A DNA stretch of 25,091 nt from Flammula alnicola (Eukaryota > Basidiomycota > Agaricomycetes > Agaricales > Strophariaceae): the NCBI GenBank assembly GCA_015499995.1, contig JADNRV010000554.1, positions 1-25,091 of the forward strand. The letters run 5' to 3'. A program made the translations under genes and the position numbers. Shown in pieces: positions 1-9,300 of this stretch (within the stretch, counting starts at the first letter, position 1; the number at the start of each line of letters is the position of its first letter). The notes beneath the pieces are model-generated. The model had not been told where the DNA came from. It searched no databases and saw only the letters and a list, made by a program, of their open reading frames with translations.

Positions 1-1055
1 TATCGCGGCTCGTATTTGATCGTTCTCTTCCCAAAACATCTGACGCTTCTGCCTGCATCATGAACAAGTACAGTACGATTTATGAGACCCTGTGTGAAGC
101 AATACGATTGAGGTTAAGAATGAAGGAACGTACCGCTTGGAGGACAGTGCCTCTAGACGTTTCCTGCATCTCTCCTGCTAGAACGAGCTCGTCTAAGATC
201 TATACGCAAAAGAATCAGGTAAATTGGATTGATCTCGACAGCAATTAGCCTGAGAGGCGTGAGTGGACGAACTGCGTATGCCTTTTGGAAGTTGAATATT
301 CTGTCAATCCAGCATCAATCCTTCAGCTGAACAACAAAAGTAGGCGAGAGCATTTACAAATCCATTTCGCAGACCTGCAGACAAGGAGGTGTTTAATACA
401 AGAGAATAGGAACAACAAAACGCGTACATTGCCAAAATACTTGTCGAGGACCTCGACATAGCGGTGTATCACCTCAAGCGTGACCAGCTCGTTGTCGTTC
501 TCGCCGATCTCGCATATGAAGAAGAGGGATGCATAGCGACGGTAGACAATCTGCCAGCAAGAGTTGGATGATGAGAGAGTACTACCACTGAATTCAACGT
601 GGCGAAGGCGCGCGACGGGTTCCACATACCTTCCTGCCTATCATATAAGTCAAATATAAGTAGCAATCGAACAAGCCTCGGAGGTCAGGCTAAAATGAAA
701 GCCATTTGGAGGCCAAAAAAAAGGTGGCCCACCCTTGTATTCCAGAAAATTGCACATGCGCGGGCGCCTGCTGAGCGCCAGCTGCGAGACCTCCTGCACG
801 ATCTTGGCCTTGGCCTTTGACGTGAGGGTGACGAACCATTTCGCGAGTCGGAGCTTGCCTGTGCTTCCAGGTATGGTTAGTAGTACGTACGTGTCCAGAT
901 CGCATCGCCAAGCCACGAAGGGACGGGACGGGAGCCGGGGAGGGGTAGGATTGGCGCATGCGGGAATGATTTGATATTCGTCAGTGGTCATGTCGGACGG
1001 GGTGTATATTTAGACGCGCACCTTGCCTGGAAACGAGGAGGACGTAGTTTATCAT
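1..1055 (-). CDS. APS1: AP-1 clathrin adaptor complex, sigma subunit (3' end beyond window)
   Basis: Small sigma subunit of the AP-1 adaptor, which sorts cargo into clathrin vesicles at the trans-Golgi network and endosomes. Exons read 5' to 3' on the minus strand are 1022-1055, 733-858, 630-637, 428-550, 358-374, 273-300, 134-199 and 1-52 (continuing off the window). All junctions are GT-AG and all phases agree. The joined reading frame starts [20 protein letters not shown] and contains [63 protein letters not shown] and [13 protein letters not shown], the hallmark order of the Clat_adaptor_s family. MCNFLEYK and [16 protein letters not shown] favour AP-1 over AP-2, AP-3 or AP-4. About 151 residues are visible, close to the usual 155-165, so only the tail is missing. 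Two exons are only 8 and 17 nt long. The final visible exon (1-52) is the least certain. Confidence 0.93.
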
Positions 1056-1874
1056 CTCCTTGCGACTTACAACTTGCAGGTAGTTGGTACTTATGGCGCG
1101 ATAGAATCCGAGCTGGAGTCGTGTTGTGGGATTTGGTTCGAATCTGAGATGCGTCGAGGATGGGTATATTCCGACGAAACCACGCGAATGAGGCTGTTAC
1201 TAGAGACCGTTCAATTAGCGTCGCGTACTTCGCGCTCGTTCTGAGGGATACATGGAGACCTGCAGCATCACTCACATTCAATCAATGAATACAGCACAAG
1301 AGTCAAGGTATCGAGTCCGAGTTGGTCGTATGATATGTATTCTCTTCTCTCGACGACAAATGATGTGGTATTGTGGTGGCTTAAACACTCTTAGCGGCCT
1401 ACAGAGAGATTGACAGGACAACTGGAAACGTCATTCTCAATTCGTCGTTGATGATAATTTTGAAGTCTTTATCTTTACGCTCGCAGTGCCGGGCCGGCGA
1501 GTGAGACTTGAAGTACCTGACCTCGAAGCCTTGGGTAACGCCAAGGTGATGCTCAGTGAGAGAGCTTCTCACCAATCGATGTACCTTATCGAGCACTATC
1601 GCCCAATCACTGTGTGAAGAGAGGAGAAGCGATCGAATTCTAGAAACCGAAAAATTAGAGAAGAAAAAATAGTAGCGACTTCTTCTGTTTCTTCTTCTCT
1701 TCAAATCTACGTATACCTACCATAAAAACGATAGCGATAAATACAGCAGAGGCGAGAGGAAAATGTATGATGAGAGTTGCAGAGAACCGAATGGAAAAAG
1801 AGGGAGGAAGGAGAAAAGTCCATCATCGCAGGCCATCGTTCGCCAGTAGGAGTCGTGAATCGTCGTGATCATCT
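1056..1874. other. Intergenic region between AP-1 sigma start and 6PGL stop
   Basis: About 820 bases with no gene I can support. It should hold the AP-1 sigma promoter and 5' leader (next to 1055) and the 6-phosphogluconolactonase 3' end (next to 1875). A 101-codon open frame on the minus strand (1399-1704) is rich in Arg, Ser and Phe, resembles nothing I know and has no clear splice partners, so I do not call it. Confidence 0.6.
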
Positions 1875-2651
1875 TCAAAAGTTGAATGGCGTCCGGGGGT
1901 AGGCCACCTTGGACGCCGCAGCCTCATCGACGAACCAATAAAGGTGCCCAGGAAACACCGGTTTCACCCTGGCAGGCGGCAGCCCTTCCTCGGGATGATC
2001 GAGTACTCTCGAGAGCACGTCCGCCTTCGCACCGCCCGAAGCGACAAACGCCACCCTCGCTGCATGGTTGATGACGGGATACGTGAGCGTGATACGCTGA
2101 GGCGGGGGCTTGGGCGAGTCCTCGACATACGCGACCCACCGGTCCTCTTCCGTGAGGAGCTCGTGCCCGGGGAAGAGGGAGGCGGTGTGGCCGTCGGGGC
2201 CCATGCCGAGGAGGATGAGGTCGAACACGGGGAAGCGGGCGGCGTCCTTCTGCGCGAACTCGTGGATGAGCAGCTTCTCGTAGGCGTCGGAGAGCTCCTC
2301 GAGGTCGGTGAGCAGCGTGGGGTCGATGGCGTGGATGTTCTCCGCGGGGATGGGGACTTTGGAGAAGAGGGCCTCGGTGCAGGCGTGGTGGTTGGAGTCG
2401 GGGTGGTCGAGCGGGACGACGCGCTCGTCGACGTAGTAGACTTGCCAGTGATTCCATTTTATGTGGAGGTTCCCGATGAGACCTCTGAGCATGTTGGGGA
2501 GAGAGCCGCCGGAGACGGCGATGGTGAATCTGCCTTTCTTGTCGATGGACTCTTTCTGCGCTTTTGTGATAAAGGCGGCGAGGGAAGAGACGAGAACATC
2601 GGAGTCGCGAAAAGTGAAGAGAATGGGCGCATTGGGGGCGTGGTGAGCCAT
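1875..2651 (-). CDS. PGL: 6-phosphogluconolactonase
   Basis: Hydrolyses 6-phosphogluconolactone to 6-phosphogluconate, the second step of the oxidative pentose phosphate pathway, in the cytosol. It is a single uninterrupted 258-residue frame, the normal size for the SOL3/SOL4-type fungal enzyme. Visible family motifs in order: SGGSLP (residues 47-52), the phosphate-binding glycine turn; YVDERVVPLDHPDSN (about 73-87); LLGMGPDGHTASLFPGH (147-163), the sugar-isomerase-like signature; and PPPQRITLT (182-190). The start is the first ATG in frame, giving an N-terminus (MAHHAPNAPILFTF) that leads directly into the family fold. There is no targeting signal. A TTTTATAA stretch lies a few bases upstream of the ATG, probably inside the leader. 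The gene has no intron, unlike every other gene here. Confidence 0.96.
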   Translation of the reverse strand: MAHHAPNAPILFTFRDSDVLVSSLAAFITKAQKESIDKKGRFTIAVSGGSLPNMLRGLIGNLHIKWNHWQVYYVDERVVPLDHPDSNHHACTEALFSKVPIPAENIHAIDPTLLTDLEELSDAYEKLLIHEFAQKDAARFPVFDLILLGMGPDGHTASLFPGHELLTEEDRWVAYVEDSPKPPPQRITLTYPVINHAARVAFVASGGAKADVLSRVLDHPEEGLPPARVKPVFPGHLYWFVDEAAASKVAYPRTPFNF

Positions 2652-2764
2652 TAGTTATAAAACGCTGAGCGCAGGGTAGATGTACTAAGTCAAGAGTGTT
2701 ATCAACCACAGATTGATTCCGCCAAGTCATATGACATCATAATATTAAGGTATTAAGGTACAGA

Positions 2765-3774
2765 TCATCCTTTGCTCTCGACTCCTCCGAGAATATTATT
2801 ATCAATATACATCGATGGCACCCGGGGCACAGGCGGCGTCGGTAGTTCCATAGAATTATCATGGCTCGATGCAAAAGAGAGAGACGCTGACGCTGACACG
2901 GCCCGGCGAGACCCGCGTTGTTTTGTTAACAAATTGGGGGATGACGGCGGATCTGCGGGAAGAACGGCGTGCTCGGCTAGTGGACGTGTGTGTTGAATGC
3001 AACGGAGAGAAAATGATCAAGACAGAGAGACTTACAATGGATGGTGCCTGATACCCAGCGGTCGACAACACTCGTGCGGTGGTCGTCGTATGGGACACTA
3101 TCAATCCTGCTGAGGCGACGCTGGTCTCGGCTTGCTGAGGAGGAGAGTTCTTGGGATAGAGGGGCTGGGAGGACTATTTCGATCTGACTGTGGGGGCCAT
3201 GGGGCGTCCCACGTAGGGTATTACGGCTGGTCTTTGAGTATAGAGTGCTGTGTGATGAAGAGGTGGAGAGAGGACGCGAACGTCGGGCAGGAGAGGGCGA
3301 TGATGAGACTGAACGGACGCGCGGTAAAGTGAGTGGGTCGCCGAAGATGACCTGGGGTGAATGACCAGGATCTGACGAGCCGAGTGATGAAGAGGAATTG
3401 GGGCGGGCGGTGTTGAATGAATGAGTTGGGATGGGAAGAGACTGGTCTAGGCCAGGAGAAGAGGCGGCAGACTCAGAGTCGGTCGGAGAGGTATTCTTGG
3501 GAAGAAGAGAAGCACGACTACCGCGAGGTGATAATGATCCGAATGGCTGAGGGGCGGAGAGGTGGTTCTGGCCGTACCAGGTCTGTGAGCGGGGCAGTGT
3601 GTTGTTCTCTAACTTTGCGAGCTGGTGCTCTCTGTGATGTGCAAGGGGCTGCACGGGCGGAAGGGGATTTGATTTGGCTGAGCGCTGGTGGATGAAGCGG
3701 AAAAGAGAGACGACGAGAACGAGCGCGCCAAAAGCTGAGGCGGTGGCGACAATGATGATGGTGTCCCTCTTCAT
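2765..3774 (-). CDS. Serine-rich single-pass membrane protein, function unknown
   Basis: Not assigned to a named family. Two exons, 3036-3774 and 2765-2952, are joined across an 83-nt intron (GTAAGTC donor, CCGCAG acceptor, phase 1), giving 308 residues. Residues about 5-27 (TIIIVATASAFGALVLVVSLF) form one hydrophobic segment directly after MKRD. The rest is a long Ser/Pro/Arg-rich, probably disordered tail with SSSSLGSSD, RSVSSSPSPARRSRPLSTSS and ELPTPPVPRVPS. This suggests a short N-terminal anchor with a cytosolic disordered domain, possibly a phosphorylation target (inference). I chose the ATG at 3774 rather than the in-frame ATG at 3870. The extra 32 residues are not membrane-like, and a TATA-like stretch (3812-3822) lies about 40 bases upstream of 3774. 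The gene is divergent from the PXA gene with only 161 bases between starts. Confidence 0.75.
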
Positions 3775-3935
3775 CGCTGAACGATGAGAATGGCTGCCCC
3801 TCGCCCAAGGGCTTAAATAAAAGGAATGACTGGATGAGACTGACTGAAGAGGCAGACACTTTAATTTCAAGCCTCTTCAGTCTCATCACGTGCGTCGGAC
3901 TCCTTTGCCGGCTTACTGCTTTCATCCGCCCTTGG
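3775..3935. promoter_or_regulatory. Short divergent promoter between membrane-protein gene and PXA gene
   Basis: Only 161 bases separate the two chosen start codons (3774 minus, 3936 plus). The sequence TTAAATAAAAGG at 3813-3824 reads as a TATA-like element on both strands. The two genes therefore probably share one bidirectional regulatory region. Inference from spacing and composition only. Confidence 0.45.
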
Positions 3936-5649
3936 ATGGCGCCCTCTCTCGCCAGTCGACTCTTGTTCCATGCCCAGCCATCCCAGCCACTGCCGCCTCT
4001 CCTCTTGTCAAAGAATGTCGCCCCTGAACTTACGCCAGAGATTTACGACTTTATTGCCCTATCCCTCCGCGCTTATGTCTCCCCTTGGTGGTCAAAGATA
4101 ACCCGCTACGACAAGGACTTTCTCCCTCAGATATCTACCGTTATCTCAACTGTAATACGCGCCCTTGATAACCGCGTCCTAGCACTGGATTTGCCTCCTC
4201 TTGTCTTCCAGGACATACCCACCATTATCACTCAACACTACCGCGACTACCGCAATGCAGCCGCAAAGACATCCACCGCATATGCCACAGGCGGTGCCGC
4301 CTCTCTTCCTACCCTCTTTGCCCATCTCCAGCCCCACATGGCCATCTCTCCAGAGGGTGTCATTGACCGAGAATACTATCGTCAGATTGTAGACATTATC
4401 CTCAAAGCATGTCTGCCCCCAGAGAACTATGAACCAGAGGCAGAACGCATCATCGTTCGCGAGGTGTCGTCAAAGTCTTGCTCGACGATGTCATTCCGCT
4501 CATAATTCAGCCTTGGTTCATACAAAAGACCATCCTCGACCTCTTAGGTCCCCCAGATGAGCCCACGTTTATCGTACGTTCATACTCTCTCGCAAGACAC
4601 TAGCTTACCCTTTTGCAGTCTCAACCAGTTGTATCTCCGGCTTCCTCTACCGCCCACGCATTCTCCTTCCATACCATAATTGTTATTGTCCTCTCGGCCC
4701 TCCAATCCTTCTCGGGCATGTGTCTTGCCCTCATCCATGGCTACAAGCAGGCCATAACCACTATAAAACTTGTTCAACAATCCCCGCCTCCATCACCTGA
4801 ACCTCGTTTTGCCCCTGTCCCTGTTCCAACCACAACAACAAGTCCAACACCATCTAATGAACAACTGCCTCCGTCCAAGCTCGTCTTTGCAACCTCCTCC
4901 ACGTCGTCGACGACCTCATCAGTATCATCCAACCCTGGACTATCAACATTTTCCACACCCATGTCCACACCACTCAACACAACCGAGCCTCTTCCCCCAC
5001 TATCCTCCACCGCCTCATCGTCTTCCATTCAACCACCACAAGTCCAGCATCAGGACTACGCCCACGCCCCGCTCCTCCTCCTCGCCGAGCTGATCTCGGC
5101 ACAGGACAGGTTCGCCGCGACGACCACGCTCACGACGATGAACATGCTTGCGGCGTCGATGACGCCGTTCCTGGACAAGCTCCTCCCGCACATGCTGCAC
5201 GCGTTTCTCTCGCCGGCGTTTATCCTCGGCGTCGTGCGCACGGCGAAGCGGACGCTGTTTCCGAATGGCTACCCTGGCCCGCAGCCGCCGGACCCGACAC
5301 CCGAGGAGCAGGCGGAGCTGCGCGCACGGTTGGTCGCGTGGAGGGGGAAAGGTGGTCTTGGTATGTTCTTCCTTTTTCTTTCTCTTTTTCTTTCTCTTCC
5401 TTCATCTCTCTCTCTCTCTCGTATTTTTTTTTGTTTTGGCTCTCGAGATAGACCGTAGACTGACGTTTATCCAAAATCTCCTTCTTTCCAGCCCTGCTGA
5501 CGCCCCTTCTCCTCGGCCCCGACCCGTCACTCACGCTCGGAAACGCGTTGGACCCACTCAGCGACGCGCAGTGCAACCTGCGCTTGGTCGTCTTTCTCCT
5601 CGACAGGATCCTCGTCGGGCTCTTCCCTGAGCTTGGCGGGGGTTCGTGA
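3936..5649 (+). CDS. PXA (phox-associated) domain protein, with a one-base frame break
   Basis: Fungal PXA-domain protein; the domain occurs in sorting nexins and relatives acting in endosomal trafficking. Exons are 3936-4573, 4619-5360 and 5492-5649, joined by a 45-nt intron (GTACGT...TTGCAG) and a 131-nt intron with a long pyrimidine tract. Exon 1 begins MAPSLASRLLFHAQ and contains ELTPEIYDFIALSLRAYVSP, WWSKITRYDKDFLPQI and NYEPEAERIIVRE, the expected PXA helices. Exon 2 has a Ser/Thr/Pro-rich linker, then a helical C-terminal part (LLLLAELISAQDRF, LLPHMLHAFLSPAFILGVV). Exon 3 ends LDPLSDAQCNLRLVVFLLDR before a TGA at 5647. The frame shifts after codon GAG at 4461-4463: the homologous continuation (VVKVLLDDVIPLIIQPWF) lies in another frame, as if one base were missing near 4464-4466. 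With that base the product would be about 512 residues. The longer ATG at 3834 is possible but less likely. Confidence 0.82.
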
Positions 5650-6389
5650 TGATGTTCATGCATACATGATGAACTCTGCCTTACGACTCCTACTCGACTT
5701 GTATGCTTCATCACGCATGCATGAGTCACGAAATTTTTATCTACTCAAGTACTACTGCTTCATGCATGTTAATTTTTGTTTCGGTTTTTGTTGGACTAGT
5801 ACTGTATTATTATACCACTTCAGCTTATGGGATACCCCTCACGAATGACGACGAGCAAGCGGGTTGTAAGAAAAACATGTAATGGCAACAGTATGTATGC
5901 ATCCAATTGGGTTCTAGTCAACTATACGACAACGAAAAACAGGAAAACAATTACAACGGTGTGTATCGAATTAGAGTATGATGGTTTCAAGCATCTATAC
6001 GACAACTGCGGCCTAGAGTGATTTCGCGCAGCGGCAACGGCACCACATAGCATGTATACTCGACTTCCTCCTCCTTGTCCGCCTCCTCGTCCTCTAACAA
6101 AGCCAGAAGAAATTCAGTGCAAAATATGTACATGTAAAAACCAAAAGGATGACCACATCCATTCCGTCATCGCCTGGTGAACCGATGGCCATTGCGGTCA
6201 AAGTGCTGCCATAGCTGAGGCTGCTGAGCGTGCCGGCTGCTTTTTTCTCTTTTCTTCGTATACTCCTCCCCTGCAAAACTCTCCAAGATGAAGCGCAGAA
6301 ACAACGGTCAAATATGTACACGAGAAGAAAGAAGCGAAAGATGAGATGAGATGTCCGAGTCCTGCATGGGATGAACGCCGGGGAATCTG
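5650..6389. other. 3' intergenic region between the PXA gene and the small membrane-protein gene A
   Basis: About 740 bases between two convergent genes, so it should carry both 3' UTRs. The left part (5650-5800) is rich in ATGCATG-type words. The right part carries two UGUACAUA sites on the minus strand (6313-6320 and 6125-6132), listed separately. The open frames here differ in length and frame from those in the equivalent part of copy B, so I call no gene. Confidence 0.6.
6125..6320 (-). promoter_or_regulatory. Two Puf-type UGUACAUA elements in the 3' region of small gene A
   Basis: Read on the minus strand, TGTACATA occurs at 6313-6320 and again at 6125-6132, downstream of the stop codon of the gene ending at 6390. 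UGUANAUA is the established recognition core of Pumilio/PUF RNA-binding proteins. Both sites sit at equivalent positions in copy B (12077-12084, 11864-11871). Function is inferred from motif, position and conservation. Confidence 0.5.
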
Positions 6390-7270
6390 TCAAGCGACCG
6401 CCATGAAGACGTTGGGAATATACAAGTCCAAGGCAACTAGGACTAGGACGACGGGCGAGGACGATGGAGGTGGCACGATGGAGCTGTGGGAAGACAAACG
6501 GTTGTCTGTCAAGGACCTTCAATCCGGACTACATAGCGCGAGTCAGACCTGCAATAAATTCGTTCTGCAACGAGAAAGAGGACACGGCGATGAGTAATGG
6601 AAGGGAGGAGGAGCATGCAGGGAGGGAAGAAGCGTACAAGGATGACTGCGGCGACGTTATGACGGCGTCGGTCATATTCCTGGATGTTGCGCAAAGTTTC
6701 GTCCAGCTGCTGCTGCAGTTCCTCGCCTTCCACACGGGGCACCTTTTTTTTATACCCAAGTTAGAAAGACGACAAGGAATGCAACAAAAAAAAAGGCACG
6801 ACGTACCAAAGGTGGCACCGTGAGTTGACCTCCGCGGCGTGCAGGCGGGACGTTCAACTCGACGCGTTCTTCATCGTAGATTGTGTTCTAGATGACGAAA
6901 AAATCATAGTTAGCATTGAGCATTTTTTCAGAAAAAGAAAACAGAGAAAGCAAGCAGGAAAAAGGCCAGTACAAAGGTAACTTACGAAGAGGCGGTCGAT
7001 GCCAGTTCCATCAACGAGCATTGGGACAGACCGTATGTAAGGATGGAACCGACCGCTACGTGCCTCGCGGTAGCTGGGAAGACGCGAGCAGTCAATGAGG
7101 CCAGTGGCCTCCTCGAACGAAGGCAGGCGCGGTTCGACAGCAGCCGTTGCCTTGCCCTTGCCCTTGTCGGCGCTGTCGCTGGCGTTTGCAGTGGTGGATT
7201 TTGGAGCGGTGGTGTCATTGACGGTGGTGTCGTTGACGGCCATGCCATCGACAGAGAAAGGACAATCCAT
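6390..7270 (-). CDS. Small tail-anchored membrane protein, paralogue A, family unrecognised
   Basis: Five exons on the minus strand, 6986-7270, 6807-6887, 6638-6742, 6533-6564 and 6390-6483, give 198 residues; all introns are GT-AG and the phases match. I do not recognise the family. The N-terminal 45 residues are Thr/Ala/Asp/Lys-rich and probably disordered. A conserved core follows with RLPSFEEATGL and SRLPSYREARSGRF (similar in look to PPxY-like adaptor motifs), SVPMLVDGTGIDRLF, and exon 2 (NTIYDEERVELNVPPARRGG). Exon 3 is helical (QQLDETLRNIQEYDRRRHN). The last exon codes VPPPSSSPVVLVLVALDLYI and ends MAVA-stop, a single C-terminal hydrophobic segment, so a tail-anchored protein is likely. 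The exon 4 donor overlaps an in-frame ATG TAG, so retaining the last intron would give a 168-residue form without the anchor. The exon 3 acceptor is unusual (A-rich, AAAAAG). A TATA-like TTTAAATAGG lies at 7348-7357, about 78 bases upstream. Confidence 0.72.
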
Positions 7271-7347
7271 AGTTGAGTGTGAAATGTGGGGAAGGCTGAG
7301 AAATTGCTGAATGGGGGATGGAGGAAAAGAAAGATGCAGCTTTTGAA

Positions 7348-7357
7348 CCTATTTAAA
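7348..7357 (-). promoter_or_regulatory. TATA-like element of small gene A
   Basis: Minus-strand TTTAAATAGG, about 78 bases before the ATG at 7270, in a spacing normal for fungal TATA boxes. The equivalent place in copy B (about 13093-13103) reads TTTAAAATGGG, a weaker match, so the two paralogues may differ in promoter strength. Confidence 0.4.
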
Positions 7358-7777
7358 GTGTCAGGGACATCCAGGGCACATTGTGTCGTGACCGAGCGTG
7401 TTGGAAAAAAAGCAGAGAAGCATTAAAACTAACGGTTCCACTAGGGAGGTCGGACATGGCCTATTTGAGGTTTCGCAGTTGACATTTTCGCTTCAAAGGC
7501 AAAAAAAAAGAAGCTTCGGGGAAGAGTACAATGGTCACAAGAGGCATGGGTCGTGAGGATCTTTATTGCATTGCTATATGTTCGGATGGCGTCTCGGTTC
7601 TGAAAAAAACTAAAGTTTAAAAAGTTTCTGACCGAGAAAAAAAGAAAGAGTACGTACACGTTTCCAAACTTCGCTAGTCACCGTTGTCCAGATTTGATGC
7701 CCGTTATTTTGAATTTATTCTTCCTGCCAACCACCCGGGAAAGATTCAGGAAGATTCAGGACCCGTTCTCCAGCGTC

Positions 7778-7871
7778 TATCTCCATCCTACAGCGACGGA
7801 GAGATTTCGTCGCAAAGCAGGATCACTATCTCCATCCTAAAGCGACGGAGAGGTTTCGTCGCATAAAGCCG
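7778..7871. repeat. Two tandem units of about 49 bp
   Basis: The unit starting TATCTCCATCCTACAGCGAC at 7778 is repeated at 7827 as TATCTCCATCCTAAAGCGAC, continuing with GGAGAG(A/G)TTTCGTCGCA. Copy B of the large duplication has a single diverged version (near 13520-13560), so this doubling arose in copy A after the segmental duplication, or was lost from B. Confidence 0.85.
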
Positions 7872-8879
7872 GGTCAATAATCTGTCCCCACCAACTTGAA
7901 GGCCCAACAACTCTCGCCGTCAAAGACTCGTGAACGCGTGATCGATACCCTCGATGTGGTAAGTCACATAGCGGTGAACTTGGCGCGAGGAAGCGCAAGA
8001 ATGCCGTCTATGAATGAGAGGAAGCTCGAGATGACGCTCCATGCCTGCATGCTGGTCGAAAGCCTTGCTCGTTTATACCCGCCTCCCGAGTCCTTCCCTT
8101 CTTCATGGTCTTCGTAAATAGGTGGGTTCTAGGTAAGCATCTTCTCCAGCTATGGGCGGCGCATTCTTCCTGGTGTCTTCTTTCCGCGACGGTTGGAATC
8201 CTCAGCTCGGGTCAAGGAAGTTAAGCCCCAAATCGTCGAATTTTCGCGGACATGGTTCGAATAATGCCGGTAAAAACATGGTCCACGCCTGCAGATATTG
8301 CATTCGATGCGTTTCGACGAGATGTCGGGCGAAATCGCCCCACAGGAGGCGAATTCTCGAAGCTATTCCCACGCACGGGCGCGCTCATGCCAAATTTGGG
8401 CAAAACGTCGGGCCCAGGCGGGGTCACGCATGTGAGTCACTCGCCCCGCAGCCTAAAAGACAACAACGAACTGATGTTAGCCTTTCGTTCTTTCGCCTCC
8501 CTCCCCATGTACAGGATAAATTTTTGTAAATGTTTTGTGAATGGTCAATCGTTGTCGGCGCTGAGCCTTGATAAGACCCATTCGATGTATCGATCTCAAG
8601 GATATCTCCTCAAGACCGCTCAAGACTGCAAGATCATGAAGACCTTCAAGACAATGAGGCCATCGTCCAAGAAGAGACGACTGCTCAGCCGCCAAATCGA
8701 CGGCTGCCAAATGCAAGAATTCAAGAGGAAACTCACCGTTCGTGCTCTGTGTGGCCCCAACCAACGCGATATCTCCTCAACCTGCTAACCCACAAGCTGC
8801 ACTCTCCTTTAACGGGTCTTTAAGATATGGGTGACGGGTACAATGTCTTTTTGAGATCCTGTCGAAGGTCGTCCGTCAC

Positions 8880-9300
8880 CTGAATATTGTGCTTTGTTTC
8901 TCGATGCAGTTGGCGACCGTCTTGCTTGAGGTTCTCTTGTGCTGTACTCGCCATGCTGGAGGGGAGGGGGTCTGTGCGACTTTGGAAGACGTCCTGAAAG
9001 ACGTCCTGACCAGGTTTTGCAAATCCCCAACCGCCTGCGATTTTTTTTCCCGCAAGAGGGAGGTCTTGAAGCATATTGCCTTGACCATGAAGAATGCAAG
9101 ACGATTTTCTTGAAAATATTGAGTCTGAGAAATGCTGGCAGCAAGATATTCGACCATCAAGTGCGCGAGAAACTCGACGTCGTGGTCAAGAAGGGTGCTG
9201 TTCAAGGCGCAAAGTGCTTCAAATTCTCCCAAACAATGGGGTGGCCCAAGACACGAAGCTGCCGTGGCAATGGCTGGCCCCCGGTCCAATTCCGGCGGTA
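8880..9300 (+). pseudogene. Broken coding-like fragment of unknown family, copy A
   Basis: Two overlapping plus-strand frames look like former coding sequence. One, ending at 9113, has LEDVLKDVLTRFCKSPTACD and FFSRKREVLKHIALTMKNAR. The other, about 9050-9300, has FLKILSLRNAGSKIFDHQVR and EKLDVVVKKGAVQGAK. Copy B keeps the second stretch in one frame (14770-14900: FLKILSLRNAGSKIFDREVR). The two pieces lie in different frames within each copy, so the reading frame is broken. Silent and replacement differences between copies are about equal, which fits loss of constraint. I cannot name the family. The minus strand is also open here (8876-9289), so even the coding strand is uncertain. Confidence 0.35.

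Noticed and set aside
1130..1160. GGTTCGAATCT, a match to the tRNA B-box
   Set aside because: The flanking bases do not form a T-stem, and no A-box, anticodon arm or acceptor stem could be folded around it. Similar matches near 23560 and 8252 fail for the same reason.
1399..1704. 101-codon open frame on the minus strand between AP-1 sigma and 6PGL
   Set aside because: Low-complexity basic start, no family resemblance, no splice partners; compatible with chance in an 800-base spacer.
1944..2654. 236-codon open frame on the plus strand
   Set aside because: Antisense shadow of 6-phosphogluconolactonase; the minus-strand frame carries all family motifs.
3834..3935. Upstream ATG at 3834 as the PXA gene start
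   Set aside because: It adds 34 residues unlike the family and leaves only 60 bases to the divergent gene; the ATG at 3936 leads directly into family-like sequence. Not excluded.
6529..7270. Ending small gene A at the TAG at 6529 as the only model
   Set aside because: Splicing at the overlapping GTAG donor joins, in correct phase, to an exon kept in both copies with mostly third-position changes; the short form is kept only as a possible isoform.
8252..8788. 178-codon plus-strand open frame in duplication copy A
   Set aside because: Not preserved in copy B, where the same DNA has stops and frame changes; no family recognised. Probably chance openness in decayed sequence.
8876..9289. 137-codon minus-strand frame, with a similar frame in copy B (14511-14924)
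   Set aside because: Open in both copies but the shared protein stretch is short and the plus strand also reads coding-like. I could not decide the strand or name a family, so I list only a low-confidence relic.
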